64,000 nt of DNA from Stenotrophomonas acidaminiphila (GCF_001431595.1 NZ_LDJO01000014.1:231461-295460), one strand, 5' to 3'. Numbered from the stretch's first letter, positions 1 through 8,997 are shown. The notes: a model not told the origin generated them from the sequence alone. Made by a program: numbers and translations.

Positions 1-674
1 CCGCTGACCAGCATCACCGGGCATTCGACGCGGCGTGCGGCCTCGGCGATGGCGTCCTGGTGCTGCTCGCTGTCGCGCGCCAGTTCCTCCACCAGCCGCG
101 GATCCCAGTGCCAGCTCCAGCGGCCGCTGCCGGTGGGGCGCAGCAACGCGCGCAGCGCGTCCTCGCTCTTGCGCGGGCGGTGCGGCAGATAGCGGGCGAT
201 GCTGTCGGCGGCCGCTTCCAGCGATGCGAAGCCGTCCGGATGCGCGCTCATGAAAGCAAGGATGCGCTCGACGCCGCGGGTTTCCCAGCGCGGGGTGATG
301 TCCACCAGCACCATGGCCGCGAACAGGCCCGGCCAGCGCGCTTCGGCCATCAGCCCGAACAGCCCGCCCATCGAAGCGGCGACCAGCACCGGCGGCCGCC
401 GCAGCTCGCCGGCGACCACGATCAGGTCATCGGTGAATTGTTCGCCGTGATAGGGCAGGTCGGACGGATTCCAGTCCGAGCCGCCGTGGCCGCGTGCATC
501 GAAGGCCAGCGTGGGATGGCCGGCGGCATGCAGCGCCGCGGCGGTCGCGGTCCAGGCGCCACGGGTCTGGCCGAAGCCATGCGCGAGCAGGATCGGCGAC
601 TTGCTTCCGGTGGTTTTCGAAGCAGCCAGTCCGATGCCGTGGGCACCTTCCAGCCGGGTGTCTTGCGCGTGCAT
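1..674 (-). CDS. alpha/beta hydrolase (partial, C-terminus beyond window)
   Basis: An alpha/beta hydrolase fold protein reading leftwards; about 224 residues are visible and the C-terminal part is outside the window. The N-terminal half shows the family order: a core strand followed by an oxyanion-loop motif HGFGQTRG, then AFDARGHGGSD, then the nucleophile elbow AASMGG (the usual GxSxG with Ala in the first Gly position). The catalytic Asp and His would lie in the missing part, so completeness cannot be judged. The ATG at 672-674 is the first plausible start and has only a weak ribosome site. It diverges from a TetR-type regulator, which may control it. Esterase, lipase or haloperoxidase-like activity is possible; the substrate is unknown. 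Confidence 0.75.
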   Translation of the reverse strand, partial: MHAQDTRLEGAHGIGLAASKTTGSKSPILLAHGFGQTRGAWTATAAALHAAGHPTLAFDARGHGGSDWNPSDLPYHGEQFTDDLIVVAGELRRPPVLVAASMGGLFGLMAEARWPGLFAAMVLVDITPRWETRGVERILAFMSAHPDGFASLEAAADSIARYLPHRPRKSEDALRALLRPTGSGRWSWHWDPRLVEELARDSEQHQDAIAEAARRVECPVMLVS

Positions 675-693
675 GCGGTTCTCGGGGATATAA

Positions 694-748
694 CCGTACC
701 CGATGGTATGGATATGGTCAGGCGCCGTCAATACTGGTGGGTATGGAT
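694..748. promoter_or_regulatory. inverted repeats between hydrolase and TetR gene (operator candidate)
   Basis: The divergent intergenic region holds CCGTACC-CGAT-GGTATGG (694-711, one mismatch) and CAATAC-N6-GTATGG (729-746, one mismatch). The 9-mer GGTATGGAT occurs twice, at 705 and 740. Such paired palindromes are typical of TetR-family operators. Assignment to the adjacent regulator is inference from position. Confidence 0.4.
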
Positions 749-856
749 TGGCGCGCCTTGTCCGGCAGGGCGTTGCCGGGCGGCGATGGGCCGTCGCGCG
801 GGGCGCTGGCGCGGCGCATACTGCAACCAGTCCCCGGCGTATGGTTAAATCAGCGG

Positions 857-1459
857 ATGAACGAATCTTCAGCTTCCCCGGCGGAACCCCGCGGTACACG
901 CAACAGCCGCCTCAGCGCGGATGACTGGGCCCAGGCTGCCCTGGACCTGATCGCGGAGCAGGGGGTCGGCGCGGTCGCGGTGGAGCCGCTGGCTCGCCGC
1001 CTCGGTGTCACCAAGGGCAGCTTCTACTGGCACTTTCCCTCGCGCGACGCGCTGCTGCAGGCCGCGCTGGAACGGTGGGAGCTGGTCGAGCAGCAGCAGG
1101 TGTTCGGCAGCCTGGAGGAAGTGCCCGATCCGCGCACGCGCCTGCGCGCGCTGTTCCAGCTGGTCGCGCATGAAGTGACCCCGCATGTGATCTACAGCGA
1201 GCTGCTCAAGGCGCTCGACAACCCGCTGGTGCGGCCGGTGATCGACCGCGTTTCGCAACGCCGGCTGGAGTACCTGATGGCCTCGTTCCGCCAGGCCGGG
1301 CTGAGCTCCACCGACGCGCGCCACCGCGCGCGCCTGGCCTACGCGGCCTACGTGGGCTTCCTGCAGCTGTCGCTGCAGCTGCAGCAGCCCCGGCAGGCGC
1401 GCGAGGAATTCGAGTCCTACGTCGAGCACGTGATCGAGACGCTGATCCCGAACGGGTGA
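857..1459 (+). CDS. TetR/AcrR family transcriptional regulator
   Basis: A 200-residue one-component regulator. The N-terminal TetR helix-turn-helix is clear at about residues 20-65, with the signature VTKGSFYWHFPSRDALL, in which the recognition helix precedes the conserved Y-W-H-F. The remaining ~130 residues are the ligand-binding and dimerisation domain, which resembles TetR proteins with a C-terminal hydrophobic helix bundle but gives no ligand clue. The ATG at 857 gives a normal family length; open sequence further upstream in this frame lacks homology-like features. It diverges from the hydrolase gene and is followed by a good intrinsic terminator, so it is monocistronic. Family assignment is secure; the target is inferred. 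Confidence 0.9.
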   Translation: MNESSASPAEPRGTRNSRLSADDWAQAALDLIAEQGVGAVAVEPLARRLGVTKGSFYWHFPSRDALLQAALERWELVEQQQVFGSLEEVPDPRTRLRALFQLVAHEVTPHVIYSELLKALDNPLVRPVIDRVSQRRLEYLMASFRQAGLSSTDARHRARLAYAAYVGFLQLSLQLQQPRQAREEFESYVEHVIETLIPNG

Positions 1460-1484
1460 ATGCAGGCGAGATGGACGATGGAAG

Positions 1485-1508
1485 AGCCGCGCATGCCGCG
1501 GCTTTTTT
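1485..1508 (+). terminator. intrinsic terminator of the TetR gene
   Basis: Stem AGCCGCG / CGCGGCT around the 5-nt loop CATGC, followed by a run of T, 25 nt after the stop codon. Confidence 0.8.
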
Positions 1509-1535
1509 GTGTCTTCGCCGCGTTCTGCTTCCGGC

Positions 1536-1565
1536 AAAAAGACAACGGCCCCTTTCGGGGCCGTT
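1536..1565 (-). terminator. intrinsic terminator of the TonB-dependent receptor gene
   Basis: On the minus strand AACGGCCCC-GAAA-GGGGCCGTT is a perfect 9-bp stem with a GNRA tetraloop. It is followed by a short spacer and five T, 27 nt downstream of the receptor stop codon. Confidence 0.85.
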
Positions 1566-1591
1566 GCTTGAAACGCTGATCAATCAGCCGA

Positions 1592-4500
1592 TCAGAACTT
1601 CTGGTTGTACTTCATGTACAGGAAGCGGCCGGTATCGAAGCCACCGTAGTACGAGAAGTTCGACGCAGCCTGGCTGTACATGATCGGACCAACGCGGTTG
1701 AACACGTTGTTCGCGCCAATGGCGATGCGGGCATTCCACGGAGCCTGCCAGGAAACCTGCACGTCGTGGAACGTGGTGGCACCCAGGCGGTTCTGCGGAA
1801 GGACCTTGTTCGCGGTCGGGCTGAAGTAATCCGGATCGCTACAGCCGTAGCCCGGGGTGCAGTCTTCCTTGGTGCTGGAGTAGTAGCGGACGCCATAGTT
1901 GGCGGACCAGTCACCCTTGCTCCAGCCCAGGCTCAGGTTGGAGCGGATGCGGAAGTACTCTTCGAAACCATTGACCTGGCTCGGCTTGGTGCCCGCGTCG
2001 TTGGTGCTCTTGATTTCGAACTTGCTGACGTAGGTGGTGGCCCACTTGGCGCTGAAACGGCCCCAGTCGGTGTCCAGCGCGTAGTTGGCGTCGAAATCGA
2101 AACCTTCGGTCAGGTAGTAACCCGCATTGCGCCTGCCGTAGGTCAGGTCGCTGACGATGTTGCCCTGGGCCGGATCACGCTTGAACATGGCGCAGCGCGA
2201 TTCGATCAGGTTGACATAGCAGTCGTTCATGATCGCGTTCGGCGAATCCGAGACCACGGTGTCGTCGATGCGGACATTCCACCAGTCCAGCGCCATGGTC
2301 AGGCCCTGCACGAACTTCGGGCTGTAGACCAGGCCGATGGTCTTGGAGGTGGACATTTCCGGCTGCAGGTTGATGTTGGAGCCGGACACGAACGGGACCG
2401 GGGTCTGGTTGCCGTTCGGGCCGGTGATCGGCACGAAGCCCTGCTTCAGCTGGCGGAAGTTCGCGCCGACGTCCTTGAGGCAGCGCGGCGAGTTGGCGGC
2501 CTTGCCGTAAAGCACGTCGCACGGATCCTGGAAGCCGGTGGCGAAGGTCTGCGAGCCGCCGCCGTACAGGTCACCGATGGTCGGGGCGCGGAAGCCCTCG
2601 GCATAGGTGGCACGGACCAGCAGGTCGTCCATCGGACGCCACTTCATGCCGAACTTGTTGTTGGTGGTGTTGCCGAAGGTATCGAACTTCGAGTAACGCG
2701 TAGCCGCGTTGAAGGTCAGTTCCTTGGCGCCCGGCAGGTCGGCCAGGACCGGCACGTTCAGTTCCAGGTAGCCTTCATCGACCTTGTACGAGCCGTAGGT
2801 CGGGCCCGAGGCCAGGTTGGTCGAATCGCCGGACTGGGCGATGGCGTCCGGGGTGAAGCCGCCTTCTTCCTTGCGGTGCTCGTAGCCCAGCGCGAAGCCC
2901 AGGTCGCCGGCCGGCAGGGTGATGATCGAGCCAGCCAGGTTGACGAAGTAGTCGTGCGTCCTCGTCTTGCCCACCGCGTGCTCTTCCTTGAACAGGAAGT
3001 TGCGCACGGCCGGATCGTCCAGCGAATTCGCAACGGCACCGGTACCGAAGCCGGCAAACGGGTTCCACGGCACGCAGCCGGCGATCACGTTGCCCGGCGT
3101 ACCGCAGACGATCTTGCCGGTGGTCGGATCCTTGAACGACGGACCAACGGCGGCCTTGACGGCCGGAACGTAGAAGTTGCCGTTGTTGATGATGGTCGTG
3201 TCGGCTTCATTGAACATGTAGCCGGCATCCCAGTCGAAAAAGCGGTCGCCGATTTCGAAGGAGCCTTCCAGCGCCGCGGTGAAGCGCCAGGTGGTCTGGG
3301 TGGTATCGGTGGTGCGCGGAACTTCCCAGCCACGACGACGCCAGTCGATGTTGTTGCTCTGGGTGTACGGCTTGCCGGTGGCCGGATCGATGTAGCCAAC
3401 CAGATCCGGCTGGTAGAGATCGGCGTTGCCGTTCGGGTTGAAGTAGCTGCCATTGCTCACGAAGGAGCGGCTGCCATCCGGATTGGTCTTCCAGATGGCG
3501 CCAGCCATCGGGGCACCAACAGCGGTGGACTGCAGCGGGTAGCCGGCAATCTGGCGGTTCGACTGGCGCTTGGTGTAACCCAGGTCGCTGGTGAAACGCA
3601 CGTTATCGGTGATGTCGTAGCTCGTGTTGACGAACAGCGAGCGGCGCTCCAGCGGGGTCAGCAGCTGCATCTGGTCGATGGAGTTGCTGGTGTCGTTGGC
3701 ATTCTGCGGGTGGAAGTTGCCGGAGCCGATGGCGTTGCTGCCACGGTTCGGGGCCGACCAGGCCGCGCCTGCACGCTGCGGATTGCCCTTGGCATCGAGC
3801 TTGAGGCTGCCATCGGTGTTGCGCAGGAACTGGTTGTTGAGGCGGTTGTAGTTGCCCCACTGGCCGACGGTGGTGTTGTTGCTGCCCGGATCACGCGGAT
3901 CGGCTTCGGCGGTATACCAGCGGTCGCGTGCCCACACCGGATCTTCCTTGTGGTACTCGGCCCCCATGGTGACCGAGCCGCGCTCGCCGGAGAAGCCGAC
4001 CATGAAATCGTAGGTCTGCTTCTGGCCGTCGCCTTCGCCGTACTGGCCGGTGTAGACATTGGCTTCGGCGCCGTCGAAGTTCTTGCGGGTGATGATGTTG
4101 ATCACGCCGGCCATCGCGTCGGAGCCGTAGATCGCCGAGGCGCCGTCCTTCAGGACTTCAATGCGCTCGACGATGACGGACGGGATGGAGGAGATGTCCT
4201 GGTAACCCGCCGGGCTGATGCCCAGGCGCTTGCCATTGACCAGCACGAGGGTGCGCTGGGCGCCGAGGTTGCGCAGGTCGATGTACTGGCCACCGGCTTC
4301 CTGGTTGGAGGTCAGCGGCGAGGCGCGGCTGAACGTGGGGCTGCCGGCTGCGGAGATGTTCTGCAGGATGTCGGCGACGGAGCTGAAGCCCTGGTTCTCG
4401 ATTTCCGCACGGGAAATGGTCAGGACCGGCTGGGCGGTTTCGACGTCGACCTGGCGGATGCGCGAACCGGTGACTTCGATGCGGTCGAGGTTGGTGGCGC

Positions 4501-4597
4501 CGCTGTTGTCCTGGGCGAAGGCAGTGCCGGTGCTGCCGACACCTGCGACCAGGGCCAGCACCACTGCGTCACGCAGCTTGTTGGACTTGCAATACAT
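1592..4597 (-). CDS. TonB-dependent outer membrane receptor
   Basis: A 1001-residue outer-membrane active transporter. A signal peptide (about residues 1-28, ending AFAQ) is followed by a TonB-box-like stretch (DRIEVTGSRI). Then comes the plug domain (about 50-180) with the typical NLGAQRTLVLVNGKR and the DGASAIYGSDAMAGVINII motif, and a ~800-residue beta-barrel ending in phenylalanine (MKYNQKF), as outer-membrane proteins need for BAM recognition. Subfamily resemblance is to the large Xanthomonadaceae receptors for peptides or carbohydrates; the ligand cannot be read from sequence. The ATG at 4597 has the strong Shine-Dalgarno GGAGAG. No TonB, sigma/anti-sigma or degradative gene is adjacent, so no transport role is proposed. 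Confidence 0.95.
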   Translation of the reverse strand: MYCKSNKLRDAVVLALVAGVGSTGTAFAQDNSGATNLDRIEVTGSRIRQVDVETAQPVLTISRAEIENQGFSSVADILQNISAAGSPTFSRASPLTSNQEAGGQYIDLRNLGAQRTLVLVNGKRLGISPAGYQDISSIPSVIVERIEVLKDGASAIYGSDAMAGVINIITRKNFDGAEANVYTGQYGEGDGQKQTYDFMVGFSGERGSVTMGAEYHKEDPVWARDRWYTAEADPRDPGSNNTTVGQWGNYNRLNNQFLRNTDGSLKLDAKGNPQRAGAAWSAPNRGSNAIGSGNFHPQNANDTSNSIDQMQLLTPLERRSLFVNTSYDITDNVRFTSDLGYTKRQSNRQIAGYPLQSTAVGAPMAGAIWKTNPDGSRSFVSNGSYFNPNGNADLYQPDLVGYIDPATGKPYTQSNNIDWRRRGWEVPRTTDTTQTTWRFTAALEGSFEIGDRFFDWDAGYMFNEADTTIINNGNFYVPAVKAAVGPSFKDPTTGKIVCGTPGNVIAGCVPWNPFAGFGTGAVANSLDDPAVRNFLFKEEHAVGKTRTHDYFVNLAGSIITLPAGDLGFALGYEHRKEEGGFTPDAIAQSGDSTNLASGPTYGSYKVDEGYLELNVPVLADLPGAKELTFNAATRYSKFDTFGNTTNNKFGMKWRPMDDLLVRATYAEGFRAPTIGDLYGGGSQTFATGFQDPCDVLYGKAANSPRCLKDVGANFRQLKQGFVPITGPNGNQTPVPFVSGSNINLQPEMSTSKTIGLVYSPKFVQGLTMALDWWNVRIDDTVVSDSPNAIMNDCYVNLIESRCAMFKRDPAQGNIVSDLTYGRRNAGYYLTEGFDFDANYALDTDWGRFSAKWATTYVSKFEIKSTNDAGTKPSQVNGFEEYFRIRSNLSLGWSKGDWSANYGVRYYSSTKEDCTPGYGCSDPDYFSPTANKVLPQNRLGATTFHDVQVSWQAPWNARIAIGANNVFNRVGPIMYSQAASNFSYYGGFDTGRFLYMKYNQKF

Positions 4598-4770
4598 GGG
4601 CTCTCTCTCTCCAAGTGATCTTGGTAGTTACATGTGGTATCGCCTGCGCGGTGGGCCCGAAAGGGACGGTCCCAAAACCGTGTGGCTGACCCGATAGTAC
4701 TTCCGTCTCTTCTGAAATTAAAGCTTCGTTAATGAATTGCGTGGGTTTGGTGAAATTCGGCAAAGTGAAT

Positions 4771-4784
4771 GTTGCAGGTGCAAC
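4771..4784. promoter_or_regulatory. 14-bp palindrome upstream of the TonB receptor
   Basis: GTTGCA-GG-TGCAAC is a perfect inverted repeat in an A+T-rich patch. It lies 174 bp upstream of the receptor start and just before the terminator of the next gene. It is a possible operator; no binding protein can be named. Confidence 0.3.
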
Positions 4785-4810
4785 AAAAAACGCCTCCTTG
4801 CGGAGGCGTT
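4785..4810 (-). terminator. intrinsic terminator of the exported protein gene
   Basis: On the minus strand AACGCCTCC-GCAA-GGAGGCGTT forms a perfect 9-bp stem with a GNRA-type loop, continuing into a T tract. It starts 35 nt after the stop codon of the gene at 4845-5711. Confidence 0.9.
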
Positions 4811-4844
4811 CTGATGAATGCGGGGGCGCTCTATCGGGGAGGAC

Positions 4845-5711
4845 TCAAAGGTCCTGCTCGTAGCGTACGTAGGGGATCGCCCCTTCGTCATTGCTCTCGT
4901 TGCGCGGGGAGAACGGGTTCTTGCCGCGGGTGACGACGTTCTCGGCGCCGACGGTGAGCTGCCCGCTCCAGGGCGTGCGCCAGGTCAGGCCCAGGCCGAT
5001 GCCTTCCCACTTGCCGGGCTGGCCGGGGGCGTCGACGACGCGGCCGATGATGTTGGCGCTGAATGGCCCGTAGCCGCCGCCGATGCTCAGGCTCTTGCTG
5101 TCCCATTGGTCGACGAGGGCGGGCGAGGCGTCGCTGAGCGGAACCAGGCGTGCCTTGGCGTAGGTGCCGCCGATGGAGACGAAACCCTCGCGGCCGATGT
5201 TCTTCTGGCCGAATACGGTCAGGTCGTTCTGTTCCACGCGTGCGGCCGGTGCCTTGGCATTGCCCGACAGCCACGCCGGCAGCGTGTCGCGGCCGGTGCC
5301 GGCGCTCAGGCCGACGCGTCCGCCGGGGCGGTTGAAGGTAGTGGTCGCCGACAGGTGGCGGGCGGGGCCGGCGTCATCATCGTCGTCGCCCAGGCTGGCC
5401 AGCATGCAGTGGCTGGCCAGCCCGCTGATGCTGCTGCCGCGGCTGCTGTTGCACAGCAGGCCGAGCGAGTCGCCGGACGAGAGTCCGAACGCGGTATCGA
5501 GCGAATTGCGGCCGAAGTGCCAGCGCGCCCCGGCCATCTGTTCGCCGGTGGGTTCGAGATACAGCAGGGCCTCGACCTTGCCGCTGCCCTTGTTCCAGAC
5601 CGGCAGCACGGTGCTGTCCTGGGGAGCGCGCGGCTTGCTCTGCGCGTGCGCGCCCGTGGCCACCCCAAGGGCGATCAGCAAGGCCAGCGGCAGGCGCAGG
5701 AAAGTGTTCAT
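4845..5711 (-). CDS. exported protein of unknown function, possible outer-membrane barrel
   Basis: A 288-residue protein with a Sec signal peptide (about residues 1-23, ending AHAQ). No catalytic domain is recognised. The mature part is rich in alternating glycine/aromatic strands (for example LTVFGQKNIG, FVSIGGTYAKARL, SLSIGGGYG), which suggests a small beta-barrel or beta-sandwich, but it does not end in the usual terminal Phe/Trp. A run of five Asp (LGDDDDDAG) sits in the middle, possibly a surface loop. Two cysteines (LLCNSS and SHCML) could form a disulfide. It is a single-gene unit with its own promoter and terminator. The function is unknown; outer-membrane location is inference. Confidence 0.8.
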   Translation of the reverse strand: MNTFLRLPLALLIALGVATGAHAQSKPRAPQDSTVLPVWNKGSGKVEALLYLEPTGEQMAGARWHFGRNSLDTAFGLSSGDSLGLLCNSSRGSSISGLASHCMLASLGDDDDDAGPARHLSATTTFNRPGGRVGLSAGTGRDTLPAWLSGNAKAPAARVEQNDLTVFGQKNIGREGFVSIGGTYAKARLVPLSDASPALVDQWDSKSLSIGGGYGPFSANIIGRVVDAPGQPGKWEGIGLGLTWRTPWSGQLTVGAENVVTRGKNPFSPRNESNDEGAIPYVRYEQDL

Positions 5712-5764
5712 GGACTCAATCAGACAGGGCAGGGGCCGGGAAGTTCCCGGTGCGTGAGATTCTG

Positions 5765-5793
5765 ATCGTATGTTGTTTATGTTTTCTTAACAA
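5765..5793 (-). promoter_or_regulatory. sigma-70 type promoter of the exported protein gene
   Basis: On the minus strand TTGTTA (5788-5793) and TACGAT (5765-5770) are separated by exactly 17 nt of A-rich sequence, in a region otherwise very G+C rich. Predicted transcription starts near 5758, leaving a ~47-nt leader. Confidence 0.55.
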
Positions 5794-5831
5794 GTCTCCG
5801 TCCTCCCCGGGAACGCAGCTCGTCGGTGCCG

Positions 5832-6737
5832 TTACTGCAGCCGCTCTGGAGCGGCCTGGCTGGCAGGTATGACTGCAAACAATACGCCGAATTCGGTCAA
5901 AGGGAAGTGATACTCGCGCCCGCAGAACTCGCAGCGCACCTCGACCTGGCCGCTGTCGGCGGCGGCGGCGCGGGCTTCGTCCTCGCCCAGCGACTGCAGC
6001 ATGCCGATCACCCGCTCGCGCGAACAGGAGCAGCCGAAACGCAGCGGCTTGCCGCCCATGGTCTCGACCTGCTCTTCGTGGAACAGGCGCTGCAGCAGCT
6101 CGGGGCCGCCTACCGCCAGCAGTTCGTCGCGTCCCAGGGTGTCGAACAGCGCCCCGGCGCGGGCCCAGCCGTCCTCGTCGCCCTGGTCGCCCGGGAGCTT
6201 CTGCAGCAGCAGGCCCGCGGCGCGGTCGCCGTCGGCGGCCAGCAGCAGGCGCGTGGGCAACTGCTCGGAATGGCGGAAGTAGTCCTCGAACGCTTCGTCC
6301 AGGCTGCTGCCCTGCAGCGCCACAAGGCTCTGGTAGCGCTGCGGTTCGCGCGGGTCCAGGCCCGGGTTTTCGATGGTGATGGCCAGCAGCGCGCCGTCAC
6401 CGAGCCGGGACAGGTCGGGCGGGGCGTCCTGGCCGTCCTCGACCTGGGCGATGCCGCGCAGGGTGCCGGCCGAGGTGCACTCGGCGAACAGGGTGCGCAG
6501 CGACGAACTGCTGCGCAGCTGCACGGACAGGCGGCCGTCGATCTTGATGTGGCCGGTGAACAGGGCCGAGGCGACGCAGGCCTCGCCGAGCAGGCGCGTG
6601 GCCGAGGGGCGGTAGCTGCCGTGGGACAGGATTTCACGCCAGCTGCCGGAGAGCTGGACATGGACGCCGCGCACGCCGGCCTCGGGCAGGAGGAGGCGGA
6701 CAAGGAGGTCGGACGTTTCGGTCATGGGAATCTGCAT
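5832..6737 (-). CDS. hslO: Hsp33 redox-regulated molecular chaperone
   Basis: A cytoplasmic holdase chaperone activated by oxidation. At 301 residues it has family length. The zinc-binding redox switch is complete near the C-terminus: C236-x-C238 and C269-xx-C272, followed by the short hydrophobic tail. Under reducing conditions the four cysteines bind zinc and the chaperone is off; oxidative unfolding exposes the client-binding surface (established for the family). The ATG at 6737 or the one five codons later are both possible starts. It diverges from mtgA with almost no intergenic space, so promoters must overlap coding sequence if mtgA starts at its most upstream ATG. Confidence 0.96.
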   Translation of the reverse strand: MQIPMTETSDLLVRLLLPEAGVRGVHVQLSGSWREILSHGSYRPSATRLLGEACVASALFTGHIKIDGRLSVQLRSSSSLRTLFAECTSAGTLRGIAQVEDGQDAPPDLSRLGDGALLAITIENPGLDPREPQRYQSLVALQGSSLDEAFEDYFRHSEQLPTRLLLAADGDRAAGLLLQKLPGDQGDEDGWARAGALFDTLGRDELLAVGGPELLQRLFHEEQVETMGGKPLRFGCSCSRERVIGMLQSLGEDEARAAAADSGQVEVRCEFCGREYHFPLTEFGVLFAVIPASQAAPERLQ

Positions 6738-6799
6738 GTATGGGGACGCCGGTGCCGGATAATGCGCCGATGTCGGGATTCATGGGGTCGGGCAAGCAG

Positions 6800-7531
6800 A
6801 TGGGGACGGAACAGGACGAGCGCAAGGTACGGCCCCGGCGCAGGTTGTGGCGCTGGTTGTGGATCACCCCCTGCGCGCTGGCGCTGTTCAGCATCGTGCA
6901 GGTGGTGGTGTTGCGGTTCGTCGACCCGCCGTTTTCCACGGTGATGGCGCTGCGCCAGGTCGAAGCCTGGGGGCAGGGCGACTGGGGGTTCCGGATCCAC
7001 TACCAGTGGCGCGACCTGGACGCGATGGCGGCCAGCGTGCCGATCTCGCTGGTGGCGGCCGAGGACCAGCGGTTCCCGCTGCACAACGGGTTCGACCTTG
7101 AAGCGATCGAGAAGGCGATGGACCACAACGCCCGTGGCAAGCGCCTGCGCGGCGGCAGCACGATCAGCCAGCAGGTCGCAAAGAACCTGTTCCTGTGGCA
7201 GGGCCGCAGCTGGCTGCGCAAGGGCCTGGAGGCCTGGTACACGGTGCTGATCGAAGCGCTGTGGTCGAAGCGGCGGATCCTTGAGATGTACGCCAACGTC
7301 GCCGAGTTCGGCGATGGGGTCTACGGCGTGCAGGCCGCGTCGCGGCAGTTCTGGGGCAAGGATGCGGCGCGGTTGTCGCCGGCCGAGAGCGCGCGCCTGG
7401 CGGCGGTGCTGCCATCGCCGCGGCGCTACAGCGCGACCCGGCCGGGCCCGTTCGTACAGCGCCGCGCCGCCTGGATCCAGCGCCAGGCACGGCAGTTGGG
7501 CGGTCCGGGCTATGCCGTGGATGGAGAGTGA
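6800..7531 (+). CDS. mtgA: monofunctional biosynthetic peptidoglycan transglycosylase
   Basis: A GT51 glycosyltransferase that polymerises lipid II into glycan strands without a transpeptidase domain. One N-terminal membrane helix is followed by the GT51 domain. The catalytic motif [10 protein letters not shown] and the second conserved block [12 protein letters not shown] are intact, as are the downstream [17 protein letters not shown] and SARLAAVLP blocks. The 243-residue form from ATG 6800 matches family length. In-frame ATGs at 6740, 6770 and 6782 would add up to 20 residues and none has a clear ribosome site, so the start is uncertain. It diverges from hslO. Confidence 0.93.
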   Translation: MGTEQDERKVRPRRRLWRWLWITPCALALFSIVQVVVLRFVDPPFSTVMALRQVEAWGQGDWGFRIHYQWRDLDAMAASVPISLVAAEDQRFPLHNGFDLEAIEKAMDHNARGKRLRGGSTISQQVAKNLFLWQGRSWLRKGLEAWYTVLIEALWSKRRILEMYANVAEFGDGVYGVQAASRQFWGKDAARLSPAESARLAAVLPSPRRYSATRPGPFVQRRAAWIQRQARQLGGPGYAVDGE

Positions 7532-7586
7532 CACCACCGCCGCGGCGGCGCGGGGGCATGCGTTCGATCTTCCGTAGAATGCGCGC

Positions 7587-8606
7587 ATGACACACCGCGA
7601 CCGGCTGACCGTCGTCATCGCCGCCTGCAACGAGCAGGACGCCCTGCCGTTGCTGCACCAGCGCCTTGGCGCCGCGCTCGAATGCCTGCCCGACATCGAT
7701 GGCCGGGTGCTGTACGTGGACGATGGCAGCACCGATGCGACCTGGGCGCTGATGCAGCAGCTGGCGGCGGGCGACCCGCGGGTGGCGGCGCTGCGGCTGT
7801 CGCGCAACTTCGGCAAGGAGGCCGCGCTCACCGCCGGGCTGGACCTGGTGGACGAAGGCGCGGCGCTGATCCTGGATGCCGATGGCCAGGACCCGCCGGA
7901 GCTGATCGCGCAGTTCGTCGCGCTGTGGCGGCAGGGCCATGACGACGTGTATGGCGTGCGTCTTGCGCGCGAGGGCGACGGATGGGTGAAGCGCGCCACC
8001 GCGTCCGCGTTCTACCGGGTGATGGGGCGGCTGTCGAAGACGCCGATTCCCGCCGATACCGGAGATTTCCGCCTGTTGTCGCCGCGCGCGCTGGCGGCGC
8101 TGCGGCAACTGCGCGAGCGCCAGCGTTTCATGAAGGGCCTGTTCGGCTGGGTCGGCTTCCGCCGGGTTGCGCTGCCGTACCGGCGTGCGCCGCGCGTGGC
8201 CGGGCGCAGCAAGTTCGGGCTCTGGAAACTGTGGAACTTCGCGCTGGAAGGCATCACCAGTTTTTCCACCGCGCCGCTGCGGGTGGCGACCTATCTCGGG
8301 CTGCTGACCGCGGCCTCCTCTTTCGTTTTCGCCGCCTGGGTGGTGGGCAAGGCCGCGCTGTACGGCGACCGCGTCGCCGGCTGGCCGACGATGATGGCGG
8401 TGATCCTGTTCCTTGGCGGCGTGCAGCTGATCGCGCTGGGCCTGATCGGCGAGTACCTCGGCCGCCTCTACGTGGAGGCCAAGCAGCGGCCGTTGTACCT
8501 GGTTGACACCTGGCGGCCGGCCGACGTGGCACTATCGGACGCATCCGCCAGCAAGGGAGAACGCCATGCAGACCGTTCGTCAGTTGCTCGGGACCAAGTC
8601 CCCTGA
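7587..8606 (+). CDS. GtrB/DPM1-like family 2 glycosyltransferase, membrane-anchored
   Basis: A 339-residue inner-membrane glycosyltransferase probably making a polyprenyl-phosphate-linked sugar. The N-terminal GT-A domain carries DDGSTDAT (residues 45-52) and the metal-binding DADGQDPP (97-104). RSKFGLWKLW (207-216) precedes two C-terminal membrane helices (about 234-256 and 269-291), the usual GtrB/ArnC-type arrangement. The tail after residue ~305 is not conserved-looking. The last 41 bases overlap the following CBS gene in another frame, so the tail may be a recent extension. Donor sugar and acceptor cannot be told from sequence. There is no partner GtrA flippase beside it. Confidence 0.9.
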   Translation: MTHRDRLTVVIAACNEQDALPLLHQRLGAALECLPDIDGRVLYVDDGSTDATWALMQQLAAGDPRVAALRLSRNFGKEAALTAGLDLVDEGAALILDADGQDPPELIAQFVALWRQGHDDVYGVRLAREGDGWVKRATASAFYRVMGRLSKTPIPADTGDFRLLSPRALAALRQLRERQRFMKGLFGWVGFRRVALPYRRAPRVAGRSKFGLWKLWNFALEGITSFSTAPLRVATYLGLLTAASSFVFAAWVVGKAALYGDRVAGWPTMMAVILFLGGVQLIALGLIGEYLGRLYVEAKQRPLYLVDTWRPADVALSDASASKGERHADRSSVARDQVP

Positions 8607-8997
8607 GATCCACGCGGTAGCGCCGGACAGCGCGGTGATCGATGCGATCCGGCTGATGGCCGAAAAAGGCATCGGCGCGGTGCTGGTAATGGACGGGGCA
8701 CGGCTGGCCGGCATCCTTTCCGAGCGCGACTACGCGCGCAAGATCGTGCTGCGCGACCGCTCTTCGCGCGATACCCCGGTGGCGGCGATCATGACTGCCG
8801 AGGTGGTCACCGTGACGCCTGCGGACACGGTCGAGGACTGCCTGCAGCTGGTGACCGACCGCCGCATCCGCCACCTGCCCGTGGTCGAGGGCGGTGCGGT
8901 GCTCGGGGTGATTTCCATCGGCGACCTGGTCAAGTCGGTGATCGAACAGCAGCGCCGCGAACTGGGCCAGCTGCAGCAGTACATCGTCGGCGGCTGA
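8566..8997 (+). CDS. CBS-domain pair protein
   Basis: A 143-residue cytoplasmic protein made almost entirely of two CBS motifs (about residues 8-65 and 72-128), the Bateman module that binds adenosyl ligands such as AMP, ATP or SAM. ILSERDYARKIVL ends the first motif and VISIGDLVKSVI the second. The ATG at 8566 is supported by the strong ribosome site AAGGGAGA eight bases upstream. It lies inside the 3' end of the glycosyltransferase gene (41-nt overlap). There is no fused enzyme, so it is a stand-alone regulatory module of unknown partner. Confidence 0.9.
   Translation: MQTVRQLLGTKSPEIHAVAPDSAVIDAIRLMAEKGIGAVLVMDGARLAGILSERDYARKIVLRDRSSRDTPVAAIMTAEVVTVTPADTVEDCLQLVTDRRIRHLPVVEGGAVLGVISIGDLVKSVIEQQRRELGQLQQYIVGG

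Noticed and set aside
1766..4618. A 950-codon open frame antisense to the TonB-dependent receptor
   Set aside because: The receptor has signal peptide, plug and barrel motifs, terminator and ribosome site; the antisense frame is a by-product of G/C-ending codons in a G+C-rich gene and has no domain or ribosome site.
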